A DNA stretch of 12,360 nt from CAZFLY01 sp964519995 (GTDB lineage: Bacteria; Planctomycetota; Phycisphaerae; Sedimentisphaerales; Anaerobacaceae), in NCBI GenBank assembly GCA_964519995.1, contig CAZFLY010000071.1:1-12360 (forward strand). Direction: 5' to 3'. Within the stretch, counting starts at the first letter, position 1, and every line of letters begins with the position of its first letter. The notes beneath the pieces were generated by a model. That model searched no databases. It had not been told where the DNA came from and saw only the letters and a list, made by a program, of their open reading frames with translations. Made by a program: the position numbers and the translations under genes. This document shows, piece by piece, positions 1 through 6,229 of the stretch.

Positions 1-210
1 GAGATGATTAATAATCAGGACTTTACCATTAGAGCTGATTTGTCAATCGAGTCAATAGCTAAATCTCTCTCACTTTTTCGCGAGAAAACATTAGGGTCAA
101 AAATAGACAAAAGCTATATACGACAAGTAGCGATCGATATGTTTTCTCCGCAAGCTGTCACAAAACAATTCATCCGTGAGATACAAAAATTCATCCAGCC
201 GCAAAAGTAG
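1..210 (+). CDS. C-terminal end of a probable glycosyltransferase (partial, cut by window edge)
   Basis: The frame is open from base 1 and stops at 208-210, so this is most likely the last 69 codons of a gene that begins outside the window; the ATG at 4 has only three bases before it in the window and need not be a start. The visible tail has an amphipathic, charged helical pattern, with a segment around residues 46-66 (MFSPQAVTKQF, then EIQKFI) that resembles the final helices of GT-B family 4 glycosyltransferases, which often end with a run such as 'FS..AV...F...'. Its position 26 bases before another glycosyltransferase, on the same strand, supports membership of the same polysaccharide operon. 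No catalytic part is visible, so the assignment rests on the tail pattern and the context only; a hypothetical short protein is the alternative. Confidence 0.5.
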   Translation, partial: EMINNQDFTIRADLSIESIAKSLSLFREKTLGSKIDKSYIRQVAIDMFSPQAVTKQFIREIQKFIQPQK

Positions 211-236
211 TACTAATCAAGTTGGAGAGCGTAGAG

Positions 237-1127
237 ATGAAACGTTGCCCGATAGCCGTGATAATTCTCACACTTAACGAAGAAATTTGTCTTCCCTATG
301 CGCTAAATAGCGTCGTCCAATGGGCCGCGCAGGTTTTTGTGGTGGATTCCTTTAGCACAGACCGTACGGTTGAGATTGCCAAATCTTATGGAGCGGAGGT
401 GCATCAGAACGCATTTGTGAGCTTTACGAACCAAAGAAACTGGGCGTTGAATAACCTTCCTATTAGGACCGAATGGGTTTTCTTTCTGGACGCCGATGAG
501 TATTTGTCTGAGAAAATCAAGCAAGAGATTGTTGCTATGCTAGAGCTTGTTCCGGATGATGTCAACGGCTTTATAACGAAGGTGAAGTTCATGTATCTTG
601 GACAATGGCTCAGGTACGGGGATCTGTACCAAAAATTGATCCGTTTGGTCAGAAGGGACAAAGGTTCATATGTGGTCACAAGCGGGTTTCGGGAGAAGAT
701 GGTTGTCCAGAGCAAGGTTGGAAAGCTGAACTCATATATCGTCCATTACGATCACAAGGGGCTCAGAGACTGGGCGATGAAACAAATGAACCGGATTGCT
801 ATCGACGCTCAGGAGCGGCTAAACAACCATCGAGGAATATCCACAATGCTTCCCTCGGAACAGTCGTGTTTGGGGTCCATGGAGGGTGGAAAAAGTCGAC
901 GGCTAAGGGAAAGACTTACTCGGTTGCCTGGTCCTGTTTGTCCCTTTGCACAATTTTTCTATCGCTACATCATAAGACTTGGATTTCTGGACGGGTGGCG
1001 TGGATTTATTTACCATTTTCTTCTGCAGTTTTGGTATCCACTGATGGTCGAAGCAATGTATTTGGAACTGTGCTACAGACAGAACCTCAAGAAAAAGCCG
1101 CAGATGCATGATGATAGTGGGGTCTAG
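237..1127 (+). CDS. Family 2 glycosyltransferase, WaaE/KdtX-like
   Basis: Predicted 296-aa GT-A glycosyltransferase that would transfer a sugar from a nucleotide donor to a growing lipid-linked glycan at the inner face of the inner membrane. The N-terminus has the family 2 opening (VIILTLNEE, residues 8-16), the VVDSFSTDRT turn at 35-44, the QRNWAL segment at 66-71 typical of the LPS-core WaaE-like subgroup, and the metal-binding DADE at 85-88. The C-terminal third has the hydrophobic LGFLDGWRGF stretch also seen in this subgroup, probably a membrane-associated hairpin. I chose ATG 237 because GGAG at 224-227 lies nine bases upstream; a TTG at 222 would add five residues and include that site. 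Its stop is one base before the next start, which indicates co-transcription and coupling. The acceptor and donor cannot be told from sequence. Confidence 0.9.
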   Translation: MKRCPIAVIILTLNEEICLPYALNSVVQWAAQVFVVDSFSTDRTVEIAKSYGAEVHQNAFVSFTNQRNWALNNLPIRTEWVFFLDADEYLSEKIKQEIVAMLELVPDDVNGFITKVKFMYLGQWLRYGDLYQKLIRLVRRDKGSYVVTSGFREKMVVQSKVGKLNSYIVHYDHKGLRDWAMKQMNRIAIDAQERLNNHRGISTMLPSEQSCLGSMEGGKSRRLRERLTRLPGPVCPFAQFFYRYIIRLGFLDGWRGFIYHFLLQFWYPLMVEAMYLELCYRQNLKKKPQMHDDSGV

Positions 1128-1128
1128 G

Positions 1129-2118
1129 ATGCGTAGGATTCTGGTCACAGGAGGCTCAGGTTTTATAGGAACGAACTTGGTTGATTCGCTTATCAGGCAA
1201 GAGGATGAAATACTGAGTGTAGACATCAGGGAGCCTCAAAACAGCAATCATAATGAGGTCTTTGCAATGCTGGACATTCTGGATCGACCAGCGCTCGCAA
1301 GCGTATTCAAGAATTTTGAGCCTACAGACGTGGTACATCTGGCTGCCCGAACTGATTTGCATGATGAAAGGGACTTGCAGGCTTACAGCGTAAATACCCA
1401 AGGAGTCGAAAATATAGTCCATTGCATTTCACGGCAGTCATCGGTGCAAAGGACTATCTTCACGTCTACCAAGCTTGTTTGTATGACTGATTATTTCCCT
1501 CGGTCTCAGGAAGATTACTGTCCGATTACACTCTACGGCCGGAGCAAAGTTATTGGAGAGAAGCTGGTGAAGAACTCTGCTTCATTGCGGTGTGATTGGT
1601 GTATTGTTCGTCCCACATCCATCTGGGGTCCTTGGTCGAATTTTCCTCATATTCCTTACAGCAGGTTTTTCAGAATGATTGCTTCAGGCTTATATTTGCA
1701 GCCTGGAGGGATCAATTCAGCAAAAACTTTTGGTTATGTCGAAAATCTGATTTTTCAGGCTGAGAAGCTTCTGTTGGCACCAAGCAGCCAAATCCACAGA
1801 AAAGTCTTCTACCTTTCAGATTATGAGATGTTTTCCATAAAAGATTGGGCCGACATGATTTCTCTGAAACTTCGTAACAAGCCAGTACGTACGATTCCCC
1901 GGCCAGTCGCTCAGCTTCTGGCTTGGGGCGGTGACTTGCTGAAGATTTGCGGAATGAAGGAACCACCCTTTTCCTCATTCCGTCTGCGCAATATGCAAGC
2001 TGACACTGCGAACGTCCCGCTGGAGCCGATAAAGCAAGTTACCGGTCCGCTGCCTTATAGCCTAGAACAAGGCGTGGATAGAACGATCGCATGGCTACGG
2101 GAGCACAATCTAATTTGA
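1129..2118 (+). CDS. NAD-dependent epimerase/dehydratase (extended SDR), sugar-nucleotide modifying
   Basis: Predicted 329-aa Rossmann-fold enzyme of the extended short-chain dehydrogenase family, which epimerises, dehydrates or reduces nucleotide sugars. Visible signs are the NAD(P) glycine motif TGGSGFIG (7-14), an acidic residue after the second strand (DIREP), the HLAA motif after strand four, the FTST segment with the catalytic Ser/Thr near 113-114, and the YGRSK catalytic Tyr136/Lys140 pair, followed by a VRPTSIWGP substrate-loop segment. ATG 1129 starts one base after the previous stop and puts the first strand (RRILVTGG) at the usual place; ATG 1108 would add seven residues inside the upstream gene. 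The stop TGA overlaps the next ATG (TGATG), so translation is likely coupled. The C-terminal half is divergent, so the exact reaction (4-epimerase, dehydratase or reductase) is not determined. Confidence 0.85.
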   Translation: MRRILVTGGSGFIGTNLVDSLIRQEDEILSVDIREPQNSNHNEVFAMLDILDRPALASVFKNFEPTDVVHLAARTDLHDERDLQAYSVNTQGVENIVHCISRQSSVQRTIFTSTKLVCMTDYFPRSQEDYCPITLYGRSKVIGEKLVKNSASLRCDWCIVRPTSIWGPWSNFPHIPYSRFFRMIASGLYLQPGGINSAKTFGYVENLIFQAEKLLLAPSSQIHRKVFYLSDYEMFSIKDWADMISLKLRNKPVRTIPRPVAQLLAWGGDLLKICGMKEPPFSSFRLRNMQADTANVPLEPIKQVTGPLPYSLEQGVDRTIAWLREHNLI

Positions 2119-3401
2119 TGAGTTTTGTGCCAACTCCACACGAGCATAGCGATAAACAGAGGTTAAAACTTCTAGTTCTATGTCAGTTGTTCTACCCCGA
2201 GCTGGTTTCGACCGGCCAGACATTAACAGAATTATGTGAGGAGCTGGTGAGCCTTGGAGTGGAGGTGAAAGTGCTCTGTGGACCTCCCACGATTTTGGGC
2301 AGAAATAGTGAATTACCGAAGTGCATTGAGCACAAAGGCATTCGTATACGACGTGTATGGGGAACACGTTTTCCAAAACTTAATCTACTGGGCAGAATTA
2401 CAAATCAGATAACATTTGCCTTATCCGTCTTTTTTTACCTCTTGTTTCACCGTCCTAATCGACCGATTCTGGTTTTAACGAATCCTCCTTTTCTGGCGGC
2501 TATCTGTGCGCTGCTGAGAGTCATTAAGATTGGACCGCCTTATATCTACTTGATTTTTGATGTTTATCCGGATACCGCTGTGCATTTAGGATTGCTGAAA
2601 GGCCAGGGATTTGTCGCAAAGGTTTGGGATCGGTTGAATGCATTTATATTCAGGCATTCCTCAGCCATCGTTGTCATCGGCAGATGCATGGAAGAGGTTA
2701 TCCAGCAGAAGGCGCGAAAATTCGGTCTTAGCCTGGATGGCGCACTTCACTGTATTCACGTCTGGTGTGATGATAGATTCATCAAGTCGCAATTAGATTT
2801 AGAGAATCCACTTGTGGATAGGTTTGGGATTAGAAACAAGTTCGTTGTGGGTTACTTCGGCAATATGGGCAGGTTCCATGACATGGAAACCATCATGGAA
2901 GCTGCCAGGATTTTAAAAGAGAATCGTGATATCATTTTTCTATTTGTCGGTGAGGGCCATAAGAAGCAATGGATGATTGATTATGCTCGGCAGAATGGTC
3001 TTGAAAATTGTCGGTTTCATACTTACGTTGATCGTAAGGACTTGGGTTTTCTGATGTCATTGGCTGACGTAGGCTTGGTTTCTTTACTCCAGGGTCAGCA
3101 GGGGCTTTCGGTCCCCTCGAAAACGTTCGGACTTATGGCTGCAGGTGTCCCTGTTATAGCCGTGATGCCCTCGACATCTGAGATCGCAAGGATTATGCAT
3201 GAGGAACACTGTGGTACTGTAATTAAACCAGGTAGCAAAAAAGGCTTGGCAAATTCTATTCTGGAGTTTTACAATGACCGTAGAAAGTCAAATGCCATGG
3301 GCAAAAATGGTGTAAATGCGATTGTGACCGAGTACAGCCTTCATAAAGCTTCAAGGCGGTATCGTGACCTGATCATGGATGTTTGTAATTTAAATGGATA
3401 A
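2118..3401 (+). CDS. Family 4 glycosyltransferase, WbuB-like
   Basis: Predicted 427-aa GT-B glycosyltransferase of the WbuB-like group found in O-antigen, capsule and colanic-acid-type loci. The N-terminal acceptor domain shows LCQLFYPELVSTGQ (residues 21-34), a signature of this group (FYPE, then a Gly near the glycosyl-binding loop), followed by a hydrophobic segment around 100-116 that may sit on the membrane. The C-terminal donor domain begins near residue 242 with VVGYFGNMG, continues with FLFVGEG, and has the SVPSKTFGLMAAGVPVIA segment near 331-348, the nucleotide-sugar-binding site equivalent of the EX7E region. I took ATG 2118, which overlaps the previous stop by one base (TGATG); ATG 2091 lies in frame inside the upstream gene. 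GGGAG at 2099-2103 is 14 bases away, so reinitiation is the likely mode of start. Donor sugar unknown; N-acetylaminosugar donors are common in this group. Confidence 0.88.
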   Translation: MSFVPTPHEHSDKQRLKLLVLCQLFYPELVSTGQTLTELCEELVSLGVEVKVLCGPPTILGRNSELPKCIEHKGIRIRRVWGTRFPKLNLLGRITNQITFALSVFFYLLFHRPNRPILVLTNPPFLAAICALLRVIKIGPPYIYLIFDVYPDTAVHLGLLKGQGFVAKVWDRLNAFIFRHSSAIVVIGRCMEEVIQQKARKFGLSLDGALHCIHVWCDDRFIKSQLDLENPLVDRFGIRNKFVVGYFGNMGRFHDMETIMEAARILKENRDIIFLFVGEGHKKQWMIDYARQNGLENCRFHTYVDRKDLGFLMSLADVGLVSLLQGQQGLSVPSKTFGLMAAGVPVIAVMPSTSEIARIMHEEHCGTVIKPGSKKGLANSILEFYNDRRKSNAMGKNGVNAIVTEYSLHKASRRYRDLIMDVCNLNG

Positions 3402-3424
3402 TACTCGCAGATGGAGCTGATGAT

Positions 3425-4402
3425 ATGAAAGAGGCGCTTGTATGTGGAGCAGGGGGATTTATTGGAAGCCATTTAGTTAAAAGGCTGAAAAGGGAGGGAT
3501 TTTGGATTCGAGGGGTGGACCTAAAGTATCCTGAATTTAGTGAGACAGTTGCGGATGATTTTGTCATAGGTGACTTGCGGGACCCTGTAGTATGTAGAAA
3601 AGTAACGGACAGATCATTTAATGAGGTTTATCAATTGGCTGCTGATATGGGTGGTGCGGGCTTTATCTTCACTGGGGAGCACGACTCTGAGGTTATGCAC
3701 AATTCAGCAATGATAAACCTCAATATGGTTGATGTATGCTGTAAAATTGGTGTGGAGAAGGTTTTTTATTCTTCCTCAGCTTGTGTTTATCCCGAATATA
3801 ATCAGGTGGACCCGAACAATCCCAACTGTTCGGAGCATTCGGCTTATCCAGCAGCCCCTGATAGCGAATACGGGTGGGAGAAGTTGTTCAGTGAGCGTAT
3901 GTACCTGGCCTACCATCGAAATCATGGTCTTGATCTTCGTATAGCCAGATTTCACAATATATTTGGTCCCAAAGGGGCCTGGAACAATGGCAGAGAAAAG
4001 GCGCCGGCGGCTCTATGTAGGAAAGTGGCCGAGGCCCCTGATGGTGGAGAGATTGAGATATGGGGAGATGGTAAGCAGACACGTTCGTTCCTCTATATTG
4101 ATGAGTGTCTCGATGGTATTCGAAGATTTATGGATTCAGATTTCATCGGGCCTGTTAATATCGGCTCAGATGAAATGACAACAATAGATGGCCTTGCTGA
4201 GATGATTATCGATATTGCGGGCAAAGATTTGAGCGTTAGACATGTGGATGGACCATTGGGTGTTAAAGGCAGAAATTCTGATAACCGACTCATCCGCGAG
4301 AAGCTTGGGTGGGAACCCACAATGCCTCTGCGAAGCGGGATGAAAAAGACCTATAGATGGATAGAAAGCATGGTACAGATAGTCAAACAGTCAATCTGTT
4401 AG
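3425..4402 (+). CDS. GDP-mannose 3,5-epimerase (GME-like extended SDR)
   Basis: Predicted 325-aa enzyme that converts GDP-D-mannose to GDP-L-galactose, with GDP-L-gulose as a known by-product in the plant enzyme. Evidence is strong: the NAD motif GAGGFIG (8-14), SSSACVYPE with Ser118 and Cys120, YGWEK with Tyr149/Lys153, RFHNIFGP, and GREKAPAA with Lys192. As I recall the Arabidopsis enzyme (Ser143, Cys145, Tyr174, Lys178, Lys217), all five sit at a constant offset of 25. The C-terminal signatures QTRSFLYIDEC, VNIGSDEM and KGRNSDN are also those of GME. It starts at ATG 3425 with GGAG at 3413-3416 eight bases before, 23 bases after the preceding stop. As the last gene of the operon it would feed an L-galactose-type donor to the glycosyltransferases upstream. 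Ordinary UDP-sugar epimerases lack the Cys/Lys pair, so misassignment is unlikely. Confidence 0.9.
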   Translation: MKEALVCGAGGFIGSHLVKRLKREGFWIRGVDLKYPEFSETVADDFVIGDLRDPVVCRKVTDRSFNEVYQLAADMGGAGFIFTGEHDSEVMHNSAMINLNMVDVCCKIGVEKVFYSSSACVYPEYNQVDPNNPNCSEHSAYPAAPDSEYGWEKLFSERMYLAYHRNHGLDLRIARFHNIFGPKGAWNNGREKAPAALCRKVAEAPDGGEIEIWGDGKQTRSFLYIDECLDGIRRFMDSDFIGPVNIGSDEMTTIDGLAEMIIDIAGKDLSVRHVDGPLGVKGRNSDNRLIREKLGWEPTMPLRSGMKKTYRWIESMVQIVKQSIC

Positions 4403-4679
4403 GATAGCAGGTGGGTGAATGAACTCGTTTCTAATTCTACAATTTTGATTTTATTGTTGGGGCTGGGCTCTGAGCAGTCCAATATAAAAAAATATTCAAT
4501 TCATAATAATTGTATGACCAATACCGCAGGGAGGCAATATAAAAGTCCGATAATCGTTATGCTAGAAAAGCTGCGTTATTTTTACGACAAACGATCTTTT
4601 TATAAATGAATTGTAGGTGTTTGTGTTACAGAGTGTTATACTTTAAAAGCCTATTAAGCTCAGGAGTATCGGTGTGAGG

Positions 4680-4783
4680 CTATTTTGCTTTGAAAGATAG
4701 GGGGGAGAGGCAATGGTTACGATCGGTCAGCAAGGATCGTTTAATTACCTGTATTATTCTGTTTAAATGTTGAAGCAAAATAG
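4680..4783. repeat. Long-range 11-bp inverted repeat enclosing a hairpin and a small ORF
   Basis: CTATTTTGCTT at 4680-4690 is exactly complementary to AAGCAAAATAG at 4773-4783. Allowing G-U pairs, the stem would extend inward by three more pairs (4691-4693 with 4770-4772). Inside is a second perfect 6-bp pair, ACGATC (4719-4724) and GATCGT (4735-4740), with a 10-base loop, and the GGGGGAGAGG ribosome-binding-like run at 4701-4710. The arms could be terminal repeats of a tiny non-autonomous element, an operator, or the closing stem of a structured leader RNA. No target-site duplication is visible next to the arms, which weakens the mobile-element reading. It matches no riboswitch class I know. 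Confidence 0.45.
4713..4766 (+). CDS. Possible 17-codon leader peptide ORF
   Basis: An ATG at 4713 is preceded, at a spacing of about five bases, by the purine-rich run GGGGGAGAGG (4701-4710), the strongest Shine-Dalgarno-like sequence in this gap. The frame encodes MVTIGQQGSFNYLYYSV and stops at TAA 4764-4766. It lies wholly within the 11-bp inverted repeat 4680-4783, and its first codons form the nested hairpin 4719-4740, so translation and folding would interfere. That arrangement is what one expects of a regulatory leader peptide, but a 17-codon frame also arises easily by chance, and the product matches no family I recognise. The candidate promoter at 4794-4821 lies downstream, so a transcript over this ORF would need an upstream start or read-through from the epimerase operon. 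Confidence 0.2.
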   Translation: MVTIGQQGSFNYLYYSV

Positions 4784-4793
4784 AGATTTCACC

Positions 4794-4821
4794 TTGCGTA
4801 GATTTTTCTTGGCTTTATAAT
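4794..4821 (+). promoter_or_regulatory. Candidate sigma-70-type promoter for the sugar transferase gene
   Basis: A perfect TATAAT (4816-4821) is preceded by TTGCGT (4794-4799), a half match to TTGACA, with a 16-base spacer. Transcription would begin near 4828 and give a leader of about 130 bases before the GTG at 4960, including the palindrome 4884-4911. The surrounding DNA is AT-rich, so a chance match is possible. Confidence 0.35.
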
Positions 4822-4883
4822 TATTATTAGCGCAATTGCCTATTGATTACTTTCTTGAGCGGTTTTGTGCATAATTTACTGTT

Positions 4884-4911
4884 TGATTAATGGGGGATCA
4901 TAGGTTAATCA
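4884..4911. repeat. 7-bp palindrome upstream of the sugar transferase
   Basis: TGATTAA (4884-4890) and TTAATCA (4905-4911) are perfectly complementary, separated by a G-rich 14-base spacer (4891-4904). It lies about 48 bases before the GTG start and downstream of the candidate promoter, so it could be an operator for a dimeric regulator or a weak leader hairpin. There is no T-run after it, so it is not an intrinsic terminator. Confidence 0.3.
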
Positions 4912-4959
4912 GAAGCGCCGTTCTTTCTTAGTCAAGGATGAAGCGTTAGGGAGCAAGGA

Positions 4960-5703
4960 GTGCACCTCAGAGCGGTTGTTATGAAGGGGGGGGAAGAAAA
5001 ACAGCCAAGCGTCAGAAAAGCGAACGGCCGGGACAGGCTTTTAGTTGACGTTGTCGGGCGCAGGCTGGTCGGCAAAACTCTTCGCAGGGAAATATCACCT
5101 CAATCTTTACCCGTTTTACCGTCTGGAACTTCATTGGGCCGAGAATTCGTGATAAGGGCCTTTGATATTGTTGGCTCTGTTGCGATTCTTGCTGTTACTT
5201 TGCCACTGATGCTTGTGGTTGCTCTGTTGATAAAAGCCTCTTCTCAAGGGCCGATTCTGTACAAGCAGAAAAGAGTAGGTAAGGATGGGAAGGTTTTCAC
5301 GTTATACAAGTTCAGAACGATGGTAGATAATGCGGAAGATCATGTCGGGCCTGTTTTGGCTGCCAAGGACGATGTACGCGTGACACCGGTTGGCAGAGTC
5401 CTCAGGAGGGTGCGGATGGATGAGCTGCCCCAGTTATTCAATGTCCTATGGGGCGATATGAGTCTGGTTGGGCCGCGGCCGGAAAGACCTTATTTTGTCA
5501 ATCAGCACAAGGCTCTACAAGGAGTGCGATTGGCGGTGAAGCCAGGGCTGACAGGACTTGCGCAAATAAGGAGCTTCTATGATCTGAAGCCTGATCATAA
5601 GATTAAGTACGACAATCTGTATATTCAGAGAAGATCCGTATTTTTGAACGCCTACATATTGCTGCAGACCATACCCGTTATCTTCACAAAAAAAGGATGG
5701 TAA
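4960..5703 (+). CDS. Polyprenyl-phosphate sugar-phosphate transferase (initiating, monotopic PglC/WcaJ-type domain)
   Basis: Predicted 247-aa enzyme that transfers a sugar-1-phosphate from a nucleotide sugar to undecaprenyl phosphate, the first step of repeat-unit assembly at the cytoplasmic membrane. A hydrophobic segment at about 65-92 with an internal Pro82 matches the re-entrant helix of this family; then come YKQKRVG (101-107), YKFRTM (116-121), the RMDELPQLFN block with the catalytic Asp154-Glu155 pair, the GDMSLVGPRPE motif (165-175) and the KPGLTGLAQI block (194-203). The first 60 residues are basic and polar and lack the four transmembrane helices of full-length WcaJ/WbaP, so it is nearer the small PglC-type. 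GTG 4960 is preferred because AGGGAG (4948-4953) is six bases upstream; ATG 4981 would drop seven residues but lacks a good site. It ends on a terminator-like hairpin that faces the other strand. The sugar is unknown. Confidence 0.9.
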   Translation: MHLRAVVMKGGEEKQPSVRKANGRDRLLVDVVGRRLVGKTLRREISPQSLPVLPSGTSLGREFVIRAFDIVGSVAILAVTLPLMLVVALLIKASSQGPILYKQKRVGKDGKVFTLYKFRTMVDNAEDHVGPVLAAKDDVRVTPVGRVLRRVRMDELPQLFNVLWGDMSLVGPRPERPYFVNQHKALQGVRLAVKPGLTGLAQIRSFYDLKPDHKIKYDNLYIQRRSVFLNAYILLQTIPVIFTKKGW

Positions 5704-5724
5704 AGGCTTGCATAGTCCATCCTT
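5688..5724 (-). terminator. Intrinsic terminator facing left (minus strand)
   Basis: Read on the minus strand, AAGGATGG (5724-5717) pairs perfectly with CCATCCTT (5700-5693) around a 16-base loop and runs straight into seven consecutive T (complement of A5688-A5694). The + strand reading has the same stem but no T-run after 5724, so the signal is directional. It overlaps the last codons and stop of the sugar transferase. It would end leftward transcription coming from the gap 5725-6229. Confidence 0.6.
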
Positions 5725-6229
5725 CTGCTACGAAATCAACTCACGCAGGCACATCGATTTCATCGTCACGCCAAGGAAGGTTCTGCCTCAGCTTATTCTG
5801 GAGCAACGATTGCTGATTGCGGAGCATTAGTATCTTAGCAATCGACTGATAGCTAAAATTGAGAATAGGCTCATAGTTTTTGGTATTCACAGTGCACCAG
5901 GTTATTGACCTGCAGCTTGTCAATGGTTTGTTCATTCTGGCTATTCTTCCTTCCTAACGCAGCACCCAATCTTATATGAGAGCATGCCGGGCAGGCTCAT
6001 ATTCCATCGTATGGGTCGCATGTTGGTCTTGATGATACTTAAAAGGTCATCCCAAAGGTCTTTTATTTTCTACAAATTCGGAGGTGCGATTTTGGCTTTT
6101 CATGGATGCCTGGTTTTCTCTTGTTGAGCGGATAAAGAGTCCAGCTATCGCTGCAGAGCAAAAGAACTGGCATGAGAAGGGCCCTTCGGTTACCATATTA
6201 ATTTGTATTGTTTGAGACTGAGGCCTCAA
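5704..6229. other. 526-bp intergenic region with probable gene remnants
   Basis: No convincing intact gene is present. On the minus strand, a 64-codon frame at 5741-5935 ends just before the leftward terminator and is described separately. On the + strand, short frames at 6032-6127 and 6102-6215 (MDAWFSLVERIK and onward, 37 codons) have no fitting ribosome site and overlap each other, as expected of decayed sequence. A 6-bp inverted repeat (ATTGAC 5904-5909, GTCAAT 5919-5924) surrounds a CTGCAG. I see no clear promoter for the gene at 6230; the AT-rich stretch 6192-6212 is the likeliest place. Confidence 0.5.
5741..5935 (-). pseudogene. Orphan minus-strand ORF, possibly the 3' end of a decayed gene
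   Basis: The 64-codon frame has polar, protein-like composition in its last two thirds (NFSYQSIAKILMLRNQQ, then a Gln/Asn/Leu-rich helix and a final WRDDEIDVPA), unlike a random frame, and its stop lies 17 bases before the stem of a well-formed minus-strand terminator. That pairing suggests a real leftward gene end. Upstream, the frame is closed by a stop near 5955 and no ribosome site precedes the ATG at 5935, so I infer a truncated remnant rather than an intact gene. I do not recognise the family. It could still be a chance frame. Confidence 0.25.

Larger units (their letters stand above)
4403..4959. other. 557-bp AT-rich intergenic region with nested inverted repeats
   Basis: This gap separates the epimerase from the sugar transferase and is clearly more AT-rich than its flanks. 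It holds an 11-bp inverted repeat (4680-4690 with 4773-4783), a nested 6-bp repeat (4719-4724 with 4735-4740), a 17-codon ORF with a strong ribosome site, a TATAAT-type promoter candidate at 4794-4821 and a 7-bp palindrome at 4884-4911. A GTG-started 64-codon frame at 4415-4609 follows an AGGTGG, but its composition is that of random AT-rich DNA and I do not call it a gene. A second possible -10 (TATACT, 4637-4642) has no good -35. No intrinsic terminator is seen for the operon that ends at 4402. Confidence 0.6.

Noticed and set aside
605..1111. 168-codon + frame overlapping the family 2 glycosyltransferase
   Set aside because: It overlaps a well-supported glycosyltransferase in another frame and its product has no family features.
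4415..4609. 64-codon + frame starting with GTG after the epimerase, with AGGTGG upstream
   Set aside because: Composition follows the AT-rich background (many Asn, Ser, Ile, Lys), there is no recognisable motif, and the putative ribosome site is almost adjacent to the GTG. I treat it as chance.
4680..4760. Cyclic-di-GMP (GEMM) or other known riboswitch in the leader
   Set aside because: The conserved core and tetraloop receptor sequences of the known class are not present; only a general hairpin can be supported.
4680..4783. Mobile element (MITE) with terminal inverted repeats
   Set aside because: The arms have no flanking duplication and there is no second copy in the window; kept as an inverted repeat only.
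5693..5724. Bidirectional terminator serving the sugar transferase
   Set aside because: On the + strand the stem is followed by CTGCTACG with no T-run, so only the leftward direction is supported.
6041..6065. AAAAG...CTTTT hairpin with following T-rich stretch as a + terminator
   Set aside because: Only five A/T-rich pairs with a loop of about 13 bases; too weak, and no gene ends nearby upstream.
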